From Manduca sexta (lineage: Eukaryota > Arthropoda > Insecta > Lepidoptera > Sphingidae), in assembly GCF_014839805.1 (NCBI RefSeq), contig NC_051119.1, forward strand, positions 7,185,245-7,249,244: 64,000 nucleotides of DNA. Reading direction: 5' to 3'. Positions 36,423-48,689 of this stretch are shown in pieces (position 1 is the stretch's first letter; every line of letters begins with the position of its first letter). The notes below the pieces were generated by a model. It did not search any database and had not been told where the DNA came from. It was given only the letters and a program-made list of their open reading frames with translations. The position numbers were made by a program, and so were the translations under genes.

Positions 36423-36713
36423 TTTTATTTCTTTGTATGACGAGACAAGCTTACCGTTCGTTTGATAGTAAGCGGTTCGACCGCCCATAAACAGTAGAAA
36501 CACCATCCAACACCTTGAATTACAAAGTATTGTTTGGTATTCCAGTGCGCTCGCCATCTTAAGACATGAGATGTTCAGTAGCTATGCTGGCTACAATGTC
36601 CTTCAACCCGGAACACAACAGTGACTATACACTGCTGCTTGGCGGCAGAAATAGACATTGCGGTGGTACCTACCCAGGCGGACTCTCACATATGAGAAAC
36701 CTACCACCAGTAA
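36423..36713 (-). repeat. Family B retroposon, near full length
   Basis: Poly(T)-rich left end, then GACGAGACAAGCTTACCGTT through to CACATATGAGAAACCTACCA. Confidence 0.87.
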
Positions 36714-36809
36714 AGCTTAAATATTATTTATTAAATAATTGAGTACCTTAAATGTCTACTTAAGATGTTACCCAAAAGTGAGATTGACCCGTAGAAGAAA
36801 CCCATTTAA

Positions 36810-37098
36810 GGCGATACCTCAAGGTCCATTTTCATACATTTTGTTTCGGCTTTAATCTGGGTAACTAAACAAGTATTGGCAAGTAAAGAATTTAAATTCA
36901 CGTCTAGTTAATTTAATATGACGAAATTTTAAAGGCAGAAATATCCATGATTATTAATTATTTTTACGTTTTTCTTTCAACTGCGAGAACTTATCACTAA
37001 CTAGACGTGAATTTAAATTCTTTACTTGCCAATACTTGTTTAGTTACCCAGATTAAAGGCGAAACAAAATGTATGAAAATGGACCTTGAGGTATCGCC
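36810..37098. mobile_element. Foldback MITE flanked by TTAA, copy 2
   Basis: TIRs GGCGATACCTCAAGGTCC and GGACCTTGAGGTATCGCC are perfect reverse complements. TTAA lies at 36806-36809 and 37099-37102. It matches copy 1 (23488-23846) in reverse orientation, but its left arm lacks about 70 bp. Confidence 0.88.
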
Positions 37099-37404
37099 TT
37101 AAGTAAAGATATTTCATAGCATTTAAAGATCAAATTTGTTTCACTATGTTAAACTGTCAAGTATTTTAAAAAAGGAACTCTAGAACTTAATCAGAAAACA
37201 AAAATAAATCGGTGTGCAATCGCGAACTCGCTCGATATTCGTGAAATGATGATATTCGTACACGCATGCGTTTATTTCGACATCTCCTCGCTACGTGACC
37301 GTAGAGCCAATGAGTTTGTGGTATTTATTGACCATTACTCAGGGTTGTCATTGGTATAACGTCAATAAAACTATTTTAAGGATTTTATTGCGTATATTTA
37401 TTTT

Positions 37405-37495
37405 ATTATTTTCTCCCTTTATTTGAGACCGCGATTAAATACATAAAATAGTTTTAGATCAATGTTTAACATTTGCGCAAAGGTATCATAACGTT
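37405..37495 (-). repeat. Decayed family G segment
   Basis: GACCGCGATTAAAT and GTTTAACATTTGCGCAAAGG follow the family G order with many changes. Confidence 0.35.
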
Positions 37496-38043
37496 AGTAT
37501 TTTATCATCAAAAAGAAAGCTATAGATGTACTTCTAGACTAGGTATCCACTCTTCGCCGAGTTTATATCATAAGATCAATGAGGCGGAAAAGAGAGAATA
37601 ATATGTTATGATTTTAATCTATCATTGTGGTTTACAAGTGTTTACGTATCAAATCAATTCGTAGAAAAAATTTGCTTTGTTTAGTTTCGTTTATAAGCCT
37701 TAGGTAAAAATATTCCTGAAAAACTAATAAGTTAGTAAACAATTTTGGCTTTTTGGATGTATTTCCACCATTGAAAATATAAAAGACTGTAATATATTTA
37801 TTCTCTTATAATTTATTTTTAACGCTTCATGTGATTGAGTTATTGAATAACAGTCTTACTTATAAACTTGTTTTAGAGTTAAGAGGTGGTTAAGAATTGC
37901 TCAAATAGCTGTCAAAAACATCAACGGTTTCTATTAAGAGGCAAGATGGCGGGTTTTAACTTACAGCTGATCGAGTAAATTTGTATTTTAATTAAGCATA
38001 GCTTTGCGATTTTTTATAATTAAAACTGTGAGTTGACGGTTAT

Positions 38044-38298
38044 TCAACCTTTAAAAATGTGTGCTTCGAAATTCAAACAAAACATAACGGTACAATTATA
38101 AACAGACAGCCCTGAGTTATCTCGACCGGCGCATGCGCCGTAGAAGCGCCGCGAGCGCGCGCCGCTCGGCCGCGCACACCTCGGCGACTTTTTTATCGCG
38201 TGCCCGACATACTTCATATGCACCGCGGCCGTAATTAGAACCATTTTAGACAAACAAGAAAAAATATCCAAGCATAAGGACGTGTAATTGGCAGCCAT
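38044..38298. promoter_or_regulatory. CpG-rich block with 14-bp palindrome
   Basis: 38100-38230 is far richer in CpG than its surroundings and holds CGGCGCATGCGCCG (38127-38140), a perfect palindrome containing an NRF-1/Erect wing-type site. On the minus strand an ATG in strong context (AAAAATGGCTGCC, 38298 downward) opens an 84-codon frame across it. I see no family match, so promoter or first-exon status is only inferred. Confidence 0.35.
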
Positions 38299-39529
38299 TT
38301 TTAGTTTTTAAAATGAAAAAAGTTGTTGGCATGCACCGGGAACACTTGAGGATATCGTGGCTGGAACATTTTGCTATTTAACATTCATTAAACTGAATTA
38401 CAATGTTCAATTTAAATACACAAACTCATTATGAAGGACAGTATCAGCATTATTACTTTACAACTCTCCTTTAAGAGGTGTAAGATAGTAAAGGTTGTTG
38501 GAAGAAAACGCGATGGAAATGAGATCACTTAAACTTTTAAATTACTTGTAATGTAAGCAGCTCTGATCGACATCTTTAGAATGTAAAGAGAAAATACTTT
38601 TTTGATTGGACTCTTTTTGTTTAAGCTAACTGGTTGCTACAAGGTTGGCCTCGTATAAGAGTTCATGTAGATACCACTATTAAGGCTCATTTTGGCATAA
38701 CATTACTAATATCATATCCTTGAAAATAACGATTTATAATGTTACTCGAACGGTAGATGTAAAAGAAAAAGTTTAAGTTTTCGAACAAAATAATTAACAA
38801 TAAAAAGTAATTTTAATTTACTCGTCCTAATTCTACCACTACTCTAAGAGAATTCGTCCCAGGGGCAACAACACACTTAGTCAGATACTTATACACTCAC
38901 ACCATATTCACACTAAATTACAAAATGATAGAAAACTAAAAGCGGATTTTTCGGCGAAAATAATTGCTATTCATTGACGATTTTTGACACAATGTTAGCA
39001 GAAGTAAAGAAGTCTATTTGAGTTCATTAAAGATGTCAAAATGAATAAAACAAAGAAAAAACAACGTAATCTATATTCCGTGCTCCTCAAGTAGGCCACA
39101 GCTTACACGTAGCTACACCACTATATGATATATTAACGATTAAAGTCTAAAATATAGCAACGACAAACACCATAAATACATTTTTAAATAAAAAAAATCT
39201 GCATTTCGAAAAAAATAATTTTAAATTATTCAAATTCTAAAGCCAGCTAGACATGCAAAATTTTTAAGCAACGATTTCCGATACAAATCCAAAGTCTAAT
39301 CACAACTACTCAAAATATTTAGGGCGTAATCAATATCTAAACTGACCACGATCATTTAGAGGTATCGCGATCATATCGATCATTCGATCGTGACTCAGCC
39401 GAGATAATTACATCAATTCGGTGCTCGATGATTAATCGGACGAGTTGCGACCACTGTTTCAAAACTAATGGGTGTCCTATTATCGAATTGTTTGAGAACT
39501 CGCTTAAGGTAGGATATTTTCGTTTGCAA
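38299..39529. other. AT-rich intergenic DNA
   Basis: No gene seen. 38760-38990 shares motifs (AAGTTTAAGTTTTCGAACAA, AGAGAATTCGTC) with the tandem repeat at 44255-44700. Confidence 0.4.
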
Positions 39530-39531
39530 AT

Positions 39532-39645
39532 GACGAGACGAGCTGGCACTCGCATGGTAAACAATACGACCGCCCGTAAACAGTAGTAACACTACAAAAC
39601 TTTGCATTACGAAGTATTGCGTGGCACTCCACTGCACTCGTCACT
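39532..39645 (-). repeat. Family B fragment, broken at right
   Basis: ATGACGAGACGAGCTGGCAC to CACTCCACTGCACTCGTCAC. The family body stops where the next element begins. Confidence 0.7.
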
Positions 39646-39647
39646 AG

Positions 39648-39927
39648 TGTTGCCAGGTGTCTGTATTTGTGCGGGATTTCCCGATTTTCAGTGTACTGGG
39701 GATATGCCCGGCTTGCACGTGGATACTAAATGTTCCAATAAATCAATAACTTTATCAAAAATTATTATAAGAAAAAAACATCACCAGTTAGTGTTCGATT
39801 GGCTGAAAGTAGTGTGTCCCAACCTACAATCCTAAGTCTCGGTTCGTGTTACCTTCTGTCCTGAATAGAAAAACAAATCAGACCTGACAATATTACTTCA
39901 TAATGCCCAGTAAATACGCTGGCAACA
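39648..39927. mobile_element. TIR-bearing MITE candidate (TGTTGCCAG ends)
   Basis: TGTTGCCAG (39648-39656) and CTGGCAACA (39919-39927) are perfect reverse complements. The weaker match continues inward (GTATTT on both arms). It sits exactly at the break in the family B fragment. Confidence 0.45.
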
Positions 39928-40850
39928 AAAATAATTCTGGCTGTCCGCATGAAGTTTTTGTAGTCATTAAAAAAAAATTGGGTATAATAAAGAACATTGG
40001 AAAATCAATACTTATTTTTGTAGTTTACGGCGCGGCGTTCTCAGATCCCGATTAATTTTAATTGTTTTGTTAATATACATTCATACATTATATTGCACAC
40101 GCTTTATTTAAGAGTTGGATTCAACCACGATTTTAAATTAAGACTCGTAGGTACATATTACCTTTAGATTTTGCACGGTTTTCCAACATTTCTATGTCTA
40201 TGGTTGGAATTTAAAGGTTTTTCTTTCGCATATCAAACCACTACGGTAGTATAATCTGTGCTTTTGTGAAAATATTAGCCAGAAAAAATAAAATTAAAAA
40301 AAATAAATCTTTCTTTAATACCTTTACATGCCCAATGTGTATTGTGCATATCGCTTAAAGCATTTTGTTGTTCTTTGGTTTTATTAAATTATACTACGAA
40401 TTAATTATTTTTAAAGTTAAATTACTTCGAATGCAGCAAATAATTTAGCTGGAAACCTCATTATGTTAAATGTCAATTGTTTGATATAACAAACGTATGC
40501 AATAATTATATTTATAAAGTAGCATGACTAATAAATAAATTGGCGAATAAATGGGTTGCAACACGTTCGTGATACATATAATTATGCACTTAAACTCGTC
40601 CCGTTCAATGCCAGATAATCGTATTGAAAGTAGATCGATAAAATCTGAAACGACCTGACGTACAAAATTTGCACCCGAAGTGTAGAAGATTTTGTAAATA
40701 GCGTTGTGAGGGGCCGCAAACGTTAATAAAAGGATTTTGAACATCACGCCTTTTCGTTTTGAGGGGTAGGTAGAGGAGTCATAATCCTTACATTCTGCGA
40801 TCTATGCTAGGTTTCAAGTAAAATATATACAATTACCAAACTTATGCATT

Positions 40851-41158
40851 AGCGGTACACTGGTTGTAGGTCTCTCATATGTGAGAGTCCTCCGGGGTAG
40901 GTACCGCTGCATTGTCTATTTCTGCCGCCACGCAATAGTACACTATTATATTCCGGTTTGATGCACATTGTGGCTAGTGTAACTACTGAACATAATGAGA
41001 CTTAACATCTCATGTCTCAAGATGGCGAGCGCAGCGGAATACCAAAAAATACTTTATTTTGCAAGGTTTTGGATAGTGTTTCTACTGTTTATAGGCGGTC
41101 GTATCACTCACCATCAGGCGAACGGCAAGCTCGTCTCGTCAACAAAAGCAATAAAATA
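40851..41158 (+). repeat. Family B retroposon, near full length
   Basis: From GGTTGTAGGTCTCTCATATG to GGCGAACGGCAAGCTCGTCT and AGCAATAAAA, then a (TA)n run (about 41158-41175). Confidence 0.87.
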
Positions 41159-41700
41159 TATATATATATATATATTTGTAATTACCGCGTAAGAAAAATG
41201 TCGTTTAGATTACTCAAGCTAGCAGACCACCCATGTTTTTGATAAGACAGTTTGATCGGATCTTTGGCTTGACACTAAATCTGGGTTGATTTTAAAGCCG
41301 ATTAAGATTGTATACCATTCGGCAGCAAATATTACTCACACCACGTTATAAAGATAATACTCGACAGTAAATATTTTTAACCGACTTCAAAAAAAGGAGG
41401 AGGTTATCAATTCGACGTGAATGTTTTTTTTGTATGTTTGTTACCTCCGAACTCGCTTATTTTTTTCGGTTACGTAGCTCATTAGTGACTCTGTCAAATA
41501 ATTCAAAACTATCATTTATTTTTGAGTGTAATATATTTACAATACGTTAAAAAGCATATAAAACAATATTATACTATGTGCGTTCTATCCATTGGTTTTT
41601 AATGAATTGATTAATTCATGATTTTTTTTATTTTATATCACATACAGCAAATTAAATAGAAATGAATCTTTGAAGCGTGCGACACTAGGATTTTATTATT

Positions 41701-42712
41701 TACGTGCTTTAGCTCATTGTCTCGCCCGCGTCAATGTTTTTTTTTCGGGATAAAAATAGCCTATGTCCTTCCCAGGGTGATAAACTAGCTCTATACCAAA
41801 TTTCATCGACATTCCTCAATAGATTTTGAGTTTATCGTGTTAAGACAGATTTGAATGTTTTTTCCCGGGATGAAAATAGCTTATACCCTTCCCAGGGTCA
41901 AAAACTATCTCCATATCAAATTTCATCAACATATGTTGATAGTTTTTGAGTTTATCGTTTTCAGACAGATTTGAATGTTTTTTCCCGGGATGAAAATAGC
42001 TTATACCCTTCCCAGGGTCAAAAACTATCTCCATATCAAATTTCATCAACATATGTTGATAGTTTTTGAGTTTATCGTGTTAAGACAGATTTGAATGTTT
42101 TTTCCCAGGATGAAAATAGCTTATACCCTTCCCAGGGTCAAAAACTATCTCCATATCAAATTTCATCAACATATGTTGATAGTTTTTGAGTTTATCGTGT
42201 TAAGACAGATTTGAATGTTTTTTCCCGGGATGAAAATAGCTTATACCCTTCCCAGGGTCAAAAACTATCTCCATATCAAATTTCATCAACATATGTTGAT
42301 AGTTTTTGAGTTTATCGTTTTCAGACAGATTTGAATGTTTTTTCCCGGGATGAAAATAGCTTATACCCTTCCCAGGGTCAAAAACTATCTCCATATCAAA
42401 TTTCATCAACATATGTTGATAGTTTTTGAGTTTCTCGTGTTAAGACAGATTTGAATGTTTTTTTTCCCGGGATAAAAATAACCTATATTCTTCCCAGGGT
42501 GATAGACTAGCTCTATACCAAATTTCATCGACATCCGTTGATAGATTTTGATTTTATCATGTTAAGATGGATTTGAATGTTTTTTTCCCGGGATAAAAAT
42601 AGTCTATATTCTTTCCATGGTTATAAAATGTCTTCATACTAAATTTCATCGAAATCGGGTTATTTTTGAGTTCAGACAGACAAACGCGGGGGACTTTGTT
42701 TTATAATATGTA
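41701..42712. repeat. 120-bp tandem array derived from a LINE-like tail
   Basis: Eight units at about 120-bp steps (41701, 41821, 41941, 42061, 42181, 42301, 42421, 42543). Each contains CCGGGATGAAAATAGC, CCTTCCCAGGGT and CAAATTTCATC, motifs of non-LTR 3' tails. The central five are nearly identical and the outer units are diverged. Minus-strand open frames crossing it exist only because 120 is divisible by three. Confidence 0.93.
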
Positions 42713-44254
42713 AGAATATTATTTTCAACCATACCATATTTAAAGAAATGTCTCATGTATGAAGTCACTTCGCAATTATAAAAATTAATTAAAACTACCA
42801 TATCGAGAGGATATTTTTTAAATGGTTCTGTGTAGCATGTATCATCAACATTTTTCCATTAATAACGTATAATGATCTATGGGATATATTAATTAAACTC
42901 CTTTTAAACGATACTCGCTAACGAGATCATTTTGATGGCAGTTCATATCCGACATTGTGGAACTGGTTGTGGGAGCTTTTTGTACATGCCAGAGGTTGTC
43001 AACGTTTTAGTGCTTTTAATATTTTATTAAATAATATTATGAACCCCTTTTGGATGAAAAAGATTTATTGTTATTATCTTATATCCTTAAAGTTATGTTA
43101 GTATGGAATCTAAATTTTGCTCATTTGCTTATATATTGGAGAATTTTGGTTTCGTATAATGTAGAAAGAGCCCTAGTTTCATTTTAAGGAGTATTTTTTT
43201 TCTTAGAATCAGAATTCTACTACCTAAAACGGCTTGACATACAAAGATACACCTTAACTCCAAATGTCTCTTCTGGTAACGTAGCGACAATTTCTTTGGA
43301 GATCTGGTTAACATATCCATTAGTAACCAGGGGCCGGTAACAGACCAACGATCATTCTGATGTTCAGGTAGCAAACCCTTTTTTATTACGGGAAAAAAAG
43401 GCCTTATCGCTATCACCACTTGGGGATCAATGGATCGGTTATGTTGCTTTCACCAGTCTTACAGCCCAATGCCCTCACTCGAGAGAATAGCATTCATTGT
43501 CCGAGTGACCATTACACCAAATCCCTAACCCTTTGTATATCCACAGTAACTTGTTCTATCCTCCAGTAACACAACCATCCATTTTAATACCCCAACAAAC
43601 CATACCAAATGTTGCCAACCCAACAAGAAAAAACAATATTTCTAATTAACGTTACGTTTAGAAATAACAGCGCGGCGTGCACCAGTGATTGATGTTTTTA
43701 ATTATTATACTTTTTACGGAAACTTGCTACCGGGCAACTTGTTACTAACTTGCGTCGTATCTGGATCGTGTGTAAATCGAATAGTTAGCGACACCGGCTC
43801 GGTTTTTATATAGTTATCATGGTTAATTATGACTGTATCGAGCACGGTTTATTCGCTGTCGTTAGTGATCTTTAGTAACAGAACTTGTGAGTGGCCATCT
43901 TGTTAGTAATTTTAGCTATTATTAATTTTTGTTATATCAGAAATTTTAATTTATAGTTCAAGGAACATTTTGTGAAAATTTGTTTACGATCTATGGATTT
44001 AGTAGTGATATTTATGTGAATACATAATTGCAGTCTGCGGATGTCCGGTATGATGTTTAAATTTCATATTTATGTAGACGTAATAGGGTCACTTTTATGT
44101 TGCGTTACTAAACGAAATCACATACTAATTATCTTCTTGAAAGTAACTTTTTACAATAAACTAATTGTAGTGTAGATGTAAAATAAAAGTTCAATTTTCA
44201 AACAACAAATATGAATAAAATGTTATTTAAATTTTACCCGATTTAATGCAGCTA
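42713..44254. other. AT-rich intergenic DNA
   Basis: No gene recognised. The 96-codon minus-strand frame near 43129-43419 has no support beyond being open. Confidence 0.4.
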
Positions 44255-44700
44255 CTATTATAAGGGAATTCGTCGCAGCTGCAAGATCACATTATGAGTC
44301 AGAAATATTCTCATTAATAATCCGCGCTAAAATATAAAGTAAAATGAATAAGTTTAAGTTTTGAACAAAATAACTGAATATTTTTTTTTTATTTACACTC
44401 TCTAATACCACCACCTCTATTATAAGAGAATTCGTTGCAGCTGCAAGATAACATTATCAGTCAGAAATATTCTCATTAATAATCCGCGCTAAAATATAAA
44501 GTAAAATGAATAAGTTTAAGTTTTGAACAAAATAACTGAATAATTTTTTTTTTATTTTACACTCTCTAATACCACCACCTCTATTATAAGAGAATTCGTT
44601 GCAGCTGCAAGATTACGCTATCAGTCAAAAATATTCTCATTCACAGGCCATATTCGCGTTAAAATATAAAATGAGCAAAAAATCAGACCAGTAATATCGA
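44255..44700. repeat. 163-bp tandem repeat, about 2.7 units
   Basis: Units start at CTATTATAAG: 44255, 44417 and 44581, so periods are 162 and 164. Each holds GAATTCGT.GCAGCTGCAAG and CCGCGCTAAAATATAAAG. The first two units are almost identical for most of their length. Confidence 0.88.
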
Positions 44701-45744
44701 TATTTTTGGAGAAAATGTTCATTGTTCATCTACAAATTTTTGGCATAATTTTGACAGAGGTAAAGTCGATCATGTGACCTAATTTATGAATGCAATGTTA
44801 AAATGACCCTGTATAAGGTGCTAAGGGCATTTCACAGTAATATTATTAGTTTGGACACTGGTTAGTGATTGGAATCTTTCACCACAATCCTTCAAAATCT
44901 TGTGACTTTTTCAATTTTCAAAGATAAGAATTAAGGTATTTGTTATTAAATTCATATTCTCTTTCCATCAGAGCAATTATTTAATTATGGTTAATGATAA
45001 TATGTTAATTATTCTGTATGCAAAGTAATTTTTCATAACGGACACGGATCGTCAGTTTGTTTAAATTGAGAAAAATAATATAAGAAAGACATTATATATA
45101 TTGATAACCACAGATAATGTGTAAGCCTTACTTTAGAATTCTTACTTAACCAGACTTAAGAAGAGAGGCATTGGTAACAGCTACTAACGAATCATAAAAT
45201 TATGCGCCCGCGGCCGTAGTGCGAGAAATTGTTCAATTCATTCTTGTTACAAGTGCTATGAATAAAGCAACTGCATATCCTTTTTAGAAAGTAGCTGATG
45301 TGAGACTTTTACATTAATAGATGTCTAGAAACTTCTAGAGCAAGCAATTAACGAACTTAAAAATAACTGCTCACTCTATTTTAATTGTTATGAATTACTT
45401 AGGTGACTTCCACTGAAATCATGAGGCTATCGGTCACATGTAAATTGAAATCTTGGTCCATAAATCTCCTATAATTATAACGTATAAACTACAGTCCAAC
45501 AAAACCATATTTCATAATTACTTAAACATATACATTTGCCGATCTGGCCGATATAAATCCTATGCGAATGATACATGATCTCGGGGCGGTCGTAAAGCCT
45601 TTAATGTGGTCTACATTTTGCTGAGTTATTATTATATTCAAGTTTGGATTAATAAAGTGTATGTTTGATCACATTTTAGATAGCGAAAACACTGCCCGAG
45701 AGGCTAGGTGTGCGTGTTTTAATATCAATGTTGTGAGGCGACGT

Positions 45745-46060
45745 AGTACGAAGTGGAGCGACGAGCTGAAGTTAGTCGATGGAAGCTCAGGAGCGAGTGT
45801 TGTGAGATCTTGTACAGGGAGTGTAGTGTGTGACGCGCGGGCCGGTGGGGCGTCGAGCTGAATGTAATGAACGATAGCTCAGGTGCGAGTGTTCTGAGAC
45901 CACATACAGGGAGCGTACTGTGTTACATACGGGTTGGAACGACGAGCCGAAAGTAGTCGATGAGGGCTTAGGAGCGAGTATTGTGAGACCACGTACACGG
46001 GCCGTAGTTTGTGACGCGCGGGCCAGTGCAGTGGAGCGAGTAGCTGAAGGCATTGGATGA
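45745..46060 (+). repeat. 92-bp CpG-rich minisatellite, locus 2
   Basis: About three and a half units with starts near 45755 and 45847 (period 92). The unit contains GGAGCGACGAGCTGAAG, GCTCAGGAGCGAGT and GTGTGTGACGCGCGGGCC. Confidence 0.87.
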
Positions 46061-46911
46061 CAGACGTTGCTAGATATGGATTGGTGATTTGTTGTGCAGC
46101 TTATAACGAGTAATGACAAATGTTAGTATCATTACTTGTTTAACGAGACAGTAATTCATGTGCTGGGCACTGCCCCGCCTCCATTGTATTCTGTGCCGTT
46201 TACATTAAGGCTACCCACAGCGCTCTGTTCAAAAGACCGGTTGCATTGTTTGAATGTGTTATAGCATTTCGAATGATGTATGGCCGTGTAACTCGGCACC
46301 TTTGAGTGCTAATATTGTGAATTTTAGATACATATTGCTTTACTATCTAAAAGGAGAAATTTGCTTCTATAAATATTCATCGGATTACATACAAAGTCCC
46401 ATAAAATACGGCAAACCGTGTGTCGTCTGACTATGATTTGGAGGCAAAGTGACTATGAAAGACATCTTTACCGGGATAAAATATATTTCCCTTTATAAAA
46501 TTCCATAAGCTTAAGATTACTTAATAACGGGTCAGGCAGAGACGCAACCGATGCTTCTATTTTAGGGAACAAGACTACCACTATATCAGTTACAAATTCC
46601 AATCTCGAGCAGTTCAGATTTCTTCGTGCGAATTGAAAAACATAAATAATTTCGTAATCTGAACATATTAATAGTGGGATTGAGTATTCTTAATTTTGCC
46701 TCGTATTTGAGCAATTGGCAATTGTGTTAGGGATTGTATATTCTTATCATGTAGATATGCATGTGGGATTGTTCTTTGACTTAAGTACTGTTCTTTAGGC
46801 ACTGAACGGAGCCTGGCCTTGCATATCTAGAGAAGGCGGTCCGTATTTCACAACGTATAAAGCTATTAGTTAATAACGTTCATGAACTCGTATGTATTAC
46901 GATCGTTATAG

Positions 46912-46960
46912 AAATTAGCTTTTGCTCGCGGCTTTGGCCGCAATTAGGGGCTGATTTTTC
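46912..46960 (+). repeat. Weak family E tail start
   Basis: TAGCTTTTGCTCGCGGCTTT resembles the start of the CR1-like tail, with decayed sequence after it. Confidence 0.4.
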
Positions 46961-47330
46961 TTGAAAAAAATTAGTCTCTAAAAATTCAGGATTTAGTTTA
47001 TCTGTTGGTCAAATTTTTATCGAATTTCTTAGAGGTTTATACGTTAATTTCTATTAACAATAAAATGAACATGCAAACATATTTTTTTTTATTAGCAGTT
47101 GTTAATATTATGATTCTATTTCTTCCTCTAGAATACTTGTAGGAACATTATGTTTCTTATTTGTGGTACTTATATTTTGTGTCAGCTATGAATCACGACT
47201 AGGCTTCTTTTTGGCGTTATACTAATAAGCCCTCTGGTTCTAGACTCAAACCCCAGCAGATCCCTATTATTAGGTACATAGAGCTAAACCTACGAAGTCT
47301 GTGGGGCTATGTTTTGGCATGTTAAAGAGC

Positions 47331-47500
47331 ATTGTAGCCAGCGTTAATACTAGATAATGGAGATTATGAGATTTTATATCTTGTCTCAGAATGATGAGCG
47401 CCGTGGAGTGCCACGCAATACTTTGAAATTCAAATTTAAGATGGTGTTTCTACTGTTTAAGGGCGATCGAATCGACAAGTCATTTAAATGTAACAAAAAA
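47331..47500 (+). repeat. Family B retroposon, 3'-degraded
   Basis: ATTGTAGCCAGCGTTAATAC through CTCAGAATGATGAGCGCCGT to GGTGTTTCTACTGTTTAAGG; the 3' end is altered. Confidence 0.7.
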
Positions 47501-47670
47501 AAATTGCTTGGATTTATTTCTCAAGCATTATTAGGTGTCCACGCTCACGGAGTAATAAAATTGCGTCTCAAATTAATTATAAAATTATGCTATAATATAA
47601 ATCTGTCGATTTAATAGCTTCTCCTCGCTGTTTGACAGTCTGGTAAGTGGTTGCAAAATTATTTGCTCCG

Positions 47671-48170
47671 NNNNNNNNNNNNNNNNNNNNNNNNNNNNNN
47701 NNNNNNNNNNNNNNNNNNNNNNNNNNNNNNNNNNNNNNNNNNNNNNNNNNNNNNNNNNNNNNNNNNNNNNNNNNNNNNNNNNNNNNNNNNNNNNNNNNNN
47801 NNNNNNNNNNNNNNNNNNNNNNNNNNNNNNNNNNNNNNNNNNNNNNNNNNNNNNNNNNNNNNNNNNNNNNNNNNNNNNNNNNNNNNNNNNNNNNNNNNNN
47901 NNNNNNNNNNNNNNNNNNNNNNNNNNNNNNNNNNNNNNNNNNNNNNNNNNNNNNNNNNNNNNNNNNNNNNNNNNNNNNNNNNNNNNNNNNNNNNNNNNNN
48001 NNNNNNNNNNNNNNNNNNNNNNNNNNNNNNNNNNNNNNNNNNNNNNNNNNNNNNNNNNNNNNNNNNNNNNNNNNNNNNNNNNNNNNNNNNNNNNNNNNNN
48101 NNNNNNNNNNNNNNNNNNNNNNNNNNNNNNNNNNNNNNNNNNNNNNNNNNNNNNNNNNNNNNNNNNNNNN
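47671..48170. other. Assembly gap (500 N)
   Basis: Exactly 500 N, the usual placeholder for a gap of unknown or estimated size. Open frames crossing it are artefacts. Confidence 0.99.
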
Positions 48171-48305
48171 CAAGGTGTGTGAGTCTACTAATCCGCACTG
48201 GGCCAGCGTGGTGGACTAAGGCCTAATCCCTCTCAGTAGTAGAGGAGGCCCGTGATCAGCAGCGGGCAAGTATATAATACAGGGCTGATATTATTATTAT
48301 TATTA
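48171..48305 (+). repeat. Family A SINE 3' half at the gap edge
   Basis: Starts inside the SINE body (AAGGTGTGTGAGTCTACTAA) and ends GGGCTGATATTATTATTATT. The 5' half is presumably lost in the gap. Confidence 0.85.
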
Positions 48306-48689
48306 TAGTCTAATGTTATTAAAATTGTCCTAGACCTACAAAACCTAGATCAAAAGATGCAGAAAAAAATGGCGATTCAAAATATTTATAAAATTCATTT
48401 TCGGTATATTCGCTTAGATGTTATTGCCTTTCGAGCGTCATTTTACTCACTCGGTTTAATAGTATGTAGTAAGTGCCGCTCGGTTTTAAAATCGAATTCT
48501 ATCAACTTCCCTATTCTTGGAAGGATTTCGGTAGTAAGCCTCTCGTAAGGGCCAGTCTTCACCGTGAATACAACAATGATATTATCGTATTATCTATTTC
48601 CGCCAAGTAGTGGCAATGCGCAAACTCAAAGGATATCAGCCAAGTACGCAGGAGATATTATAGGGCACAAATTTGTTCGTAAAACATAG

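Noticed and set aside
41840..42412. Identical 70-codon minus-strand open frames in the 120-bp array
   Set aside because: The unit length is a multiple of three, so any stop-free frame continues. The sequence is a non-LTR tail-like repeat, not a gene.
41701..42712. CRISPR-like array
   Set aside because: Units are 120 bp with no short repeat and unique spacer pattern, and the DNA is animal.
45787..46119. 110-codon minus-strand open frame
   Set aside because: Covers the second minisatellite locus; same explanation.
47577..48226. Long open frames of about 180-200 codons
   Set aside because: They consist almost entirely of unknown bases from the assembly gap.
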